DNA of 45,052 bases, taken from a virus. The stretch is from the IMG/VR virus record IMGVR_UViG_3300049927_000020, positions 1-45,052 of that record, one strand, 5' to 3'. Each line of letters begins with the position of its first letter. Position 1 is the first letter of the stretch. The notes beneath the pieces are model-generated. The model was not told the origin of the DNA, did no database searches, and saw nothing but the letters and a program-made list of their open reading frames with translations. Shown here piece after piece: positions 44,812-45,052 of the stretch. A program made the translations under genes and the position numbers.

Positions 44812-45052
44812 ATGGCACAATTCGGAAGACCTTCCGTTGACACCACACGGGACAACTGGACCGAGGACGACGGCACGACCACAGACATTTTCGATCAGAT
44901 TGATGAGACGGTTGCAGACGATGCCGACTACATCAAGACCCAACTCTCACCCTCTTCAGACGTGTATGTCACCAAGCTGACCACGTTGGAAGATCCCATC
45001 TCTTCGTCAGGCCACACCGTCCGCTTCCGCTACCGCAAGGATGCGACGGGCG
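44812..45052 (+). CDS. 147-aa hypothetical protein, variant copy (partial)
   Basis: The first 80 codons of the gene found complete at 994-1437, cut by the window end. It differs at 14 bases in its first part (L to T, V to T, S to T at protein level) and is identical afterwards. Here the gene directly follows the 190-aa gene and hairpin, without glycosyltransferase and 82-aa genes. The ribosome site GAGGAACATCACAC is moderate. See the full-length entry for its features. Confidence 0.85.
   Translation, partial: MAQFGRPSVDTTRDNWTEDDGTTTDIFDQIDETVADDADYIKTQLSPSSDVYVTKLTTLEDPISSSGHTVRFRYRKDATG

Noticed and set aside
1-45052. Ends as a true T7-type direct terminal repeat
   Set aside because: The shared parts differ by an ~830-base cassette and 14 base changes; a physical terminal repeat would be identical. 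More likely an assembly joining two variants.

Overview
The window is almost the whole genome of a T7-like podophage (Autographiviridae-type) that carries an integrase. Every gene I can support lies on the + strand, packed with short or overlapping junctions and mostly strong AGGAGG-type ribosome binding sites. The T7 hallmarks appear in T7 order: a single-subunit RNA polymerase, an SSB, endonuclease I, an amidase-lysozyme, a primase-helicase, a family A DNA polymerase, a 5'-3' exonuclease, then portal, scaffold, capsid, tail tube, internal virion proteins, tail fiber and terminase. The sequence is opened in the middle of the structural genes. Its two ends overlap imperfectly, so it looks like a circular (or terminally redundant) assembly from a mixed phage population. 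The host is unknown. A lipoprotein with a lipobox (possible outer spanin) hints at a Gram-negative host, but this is weak evidence.

Layout from the left. 1-3920: a cassette of virion-type or adsorption-type accessory genes (glycosyltransferase, two paralogous beta-rich proteins, a 16-residue tandem-repeat protein) placed between portal and scaffold, which are neighbours in T7. 3962-6895: scaffold, holin, major capsid protein with a heavily structured leader, then a branched RNA element and a strong terminator. 6911-21471: tail tube proteins A and B, internal virion proteins (gp13 to gp16-like), tail fiber, a second holin candidate, small and large terminase, with two HNH/endonuclease VII-type genes at the seams. 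21472-27300: small accessory and early genes (FmdB-like zinc ribbon with an apparent ATT start, HAD phosphatase, DUF932 protein, many small proteins, a broken gene), plus a repeat-rich noncoding control region at 23563-24133. 27309-29204: a winged-helix regulator, a tyrosine integrase and a complete tRNA-Leu(UAA) gene flanked by repeated short motifs, which together look like attP. 29424-41761: RNA polymerase behind a candidate phage promoter, then DNA metabolism. 41766-41847: a terminator followed by a second copy of the candidate promoter. 41862-45052: portal and the start of the accessory cassette again.

How it fits together: host RNA polymerase would transcribe the early region. The phage RNA polymerase would then read from the GTGTGCC-N10-TACTCAAAC elements ahead of its own gene and ahead of the virion genes. 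The integrase, winged-helix protein and tRNA-Leu site suggest the phage can lysogenise by integrating at a host tRNA-Leu gene, as proposed for some T7-like cyanophages. The most unusual items are the presence/absence of the glycosyltransferase cassette between the two contig ends, the 16-residue repeat protein, the attP-tRNA arrangement, the branched RNA after the capsid gene, and the iteron-like control region.
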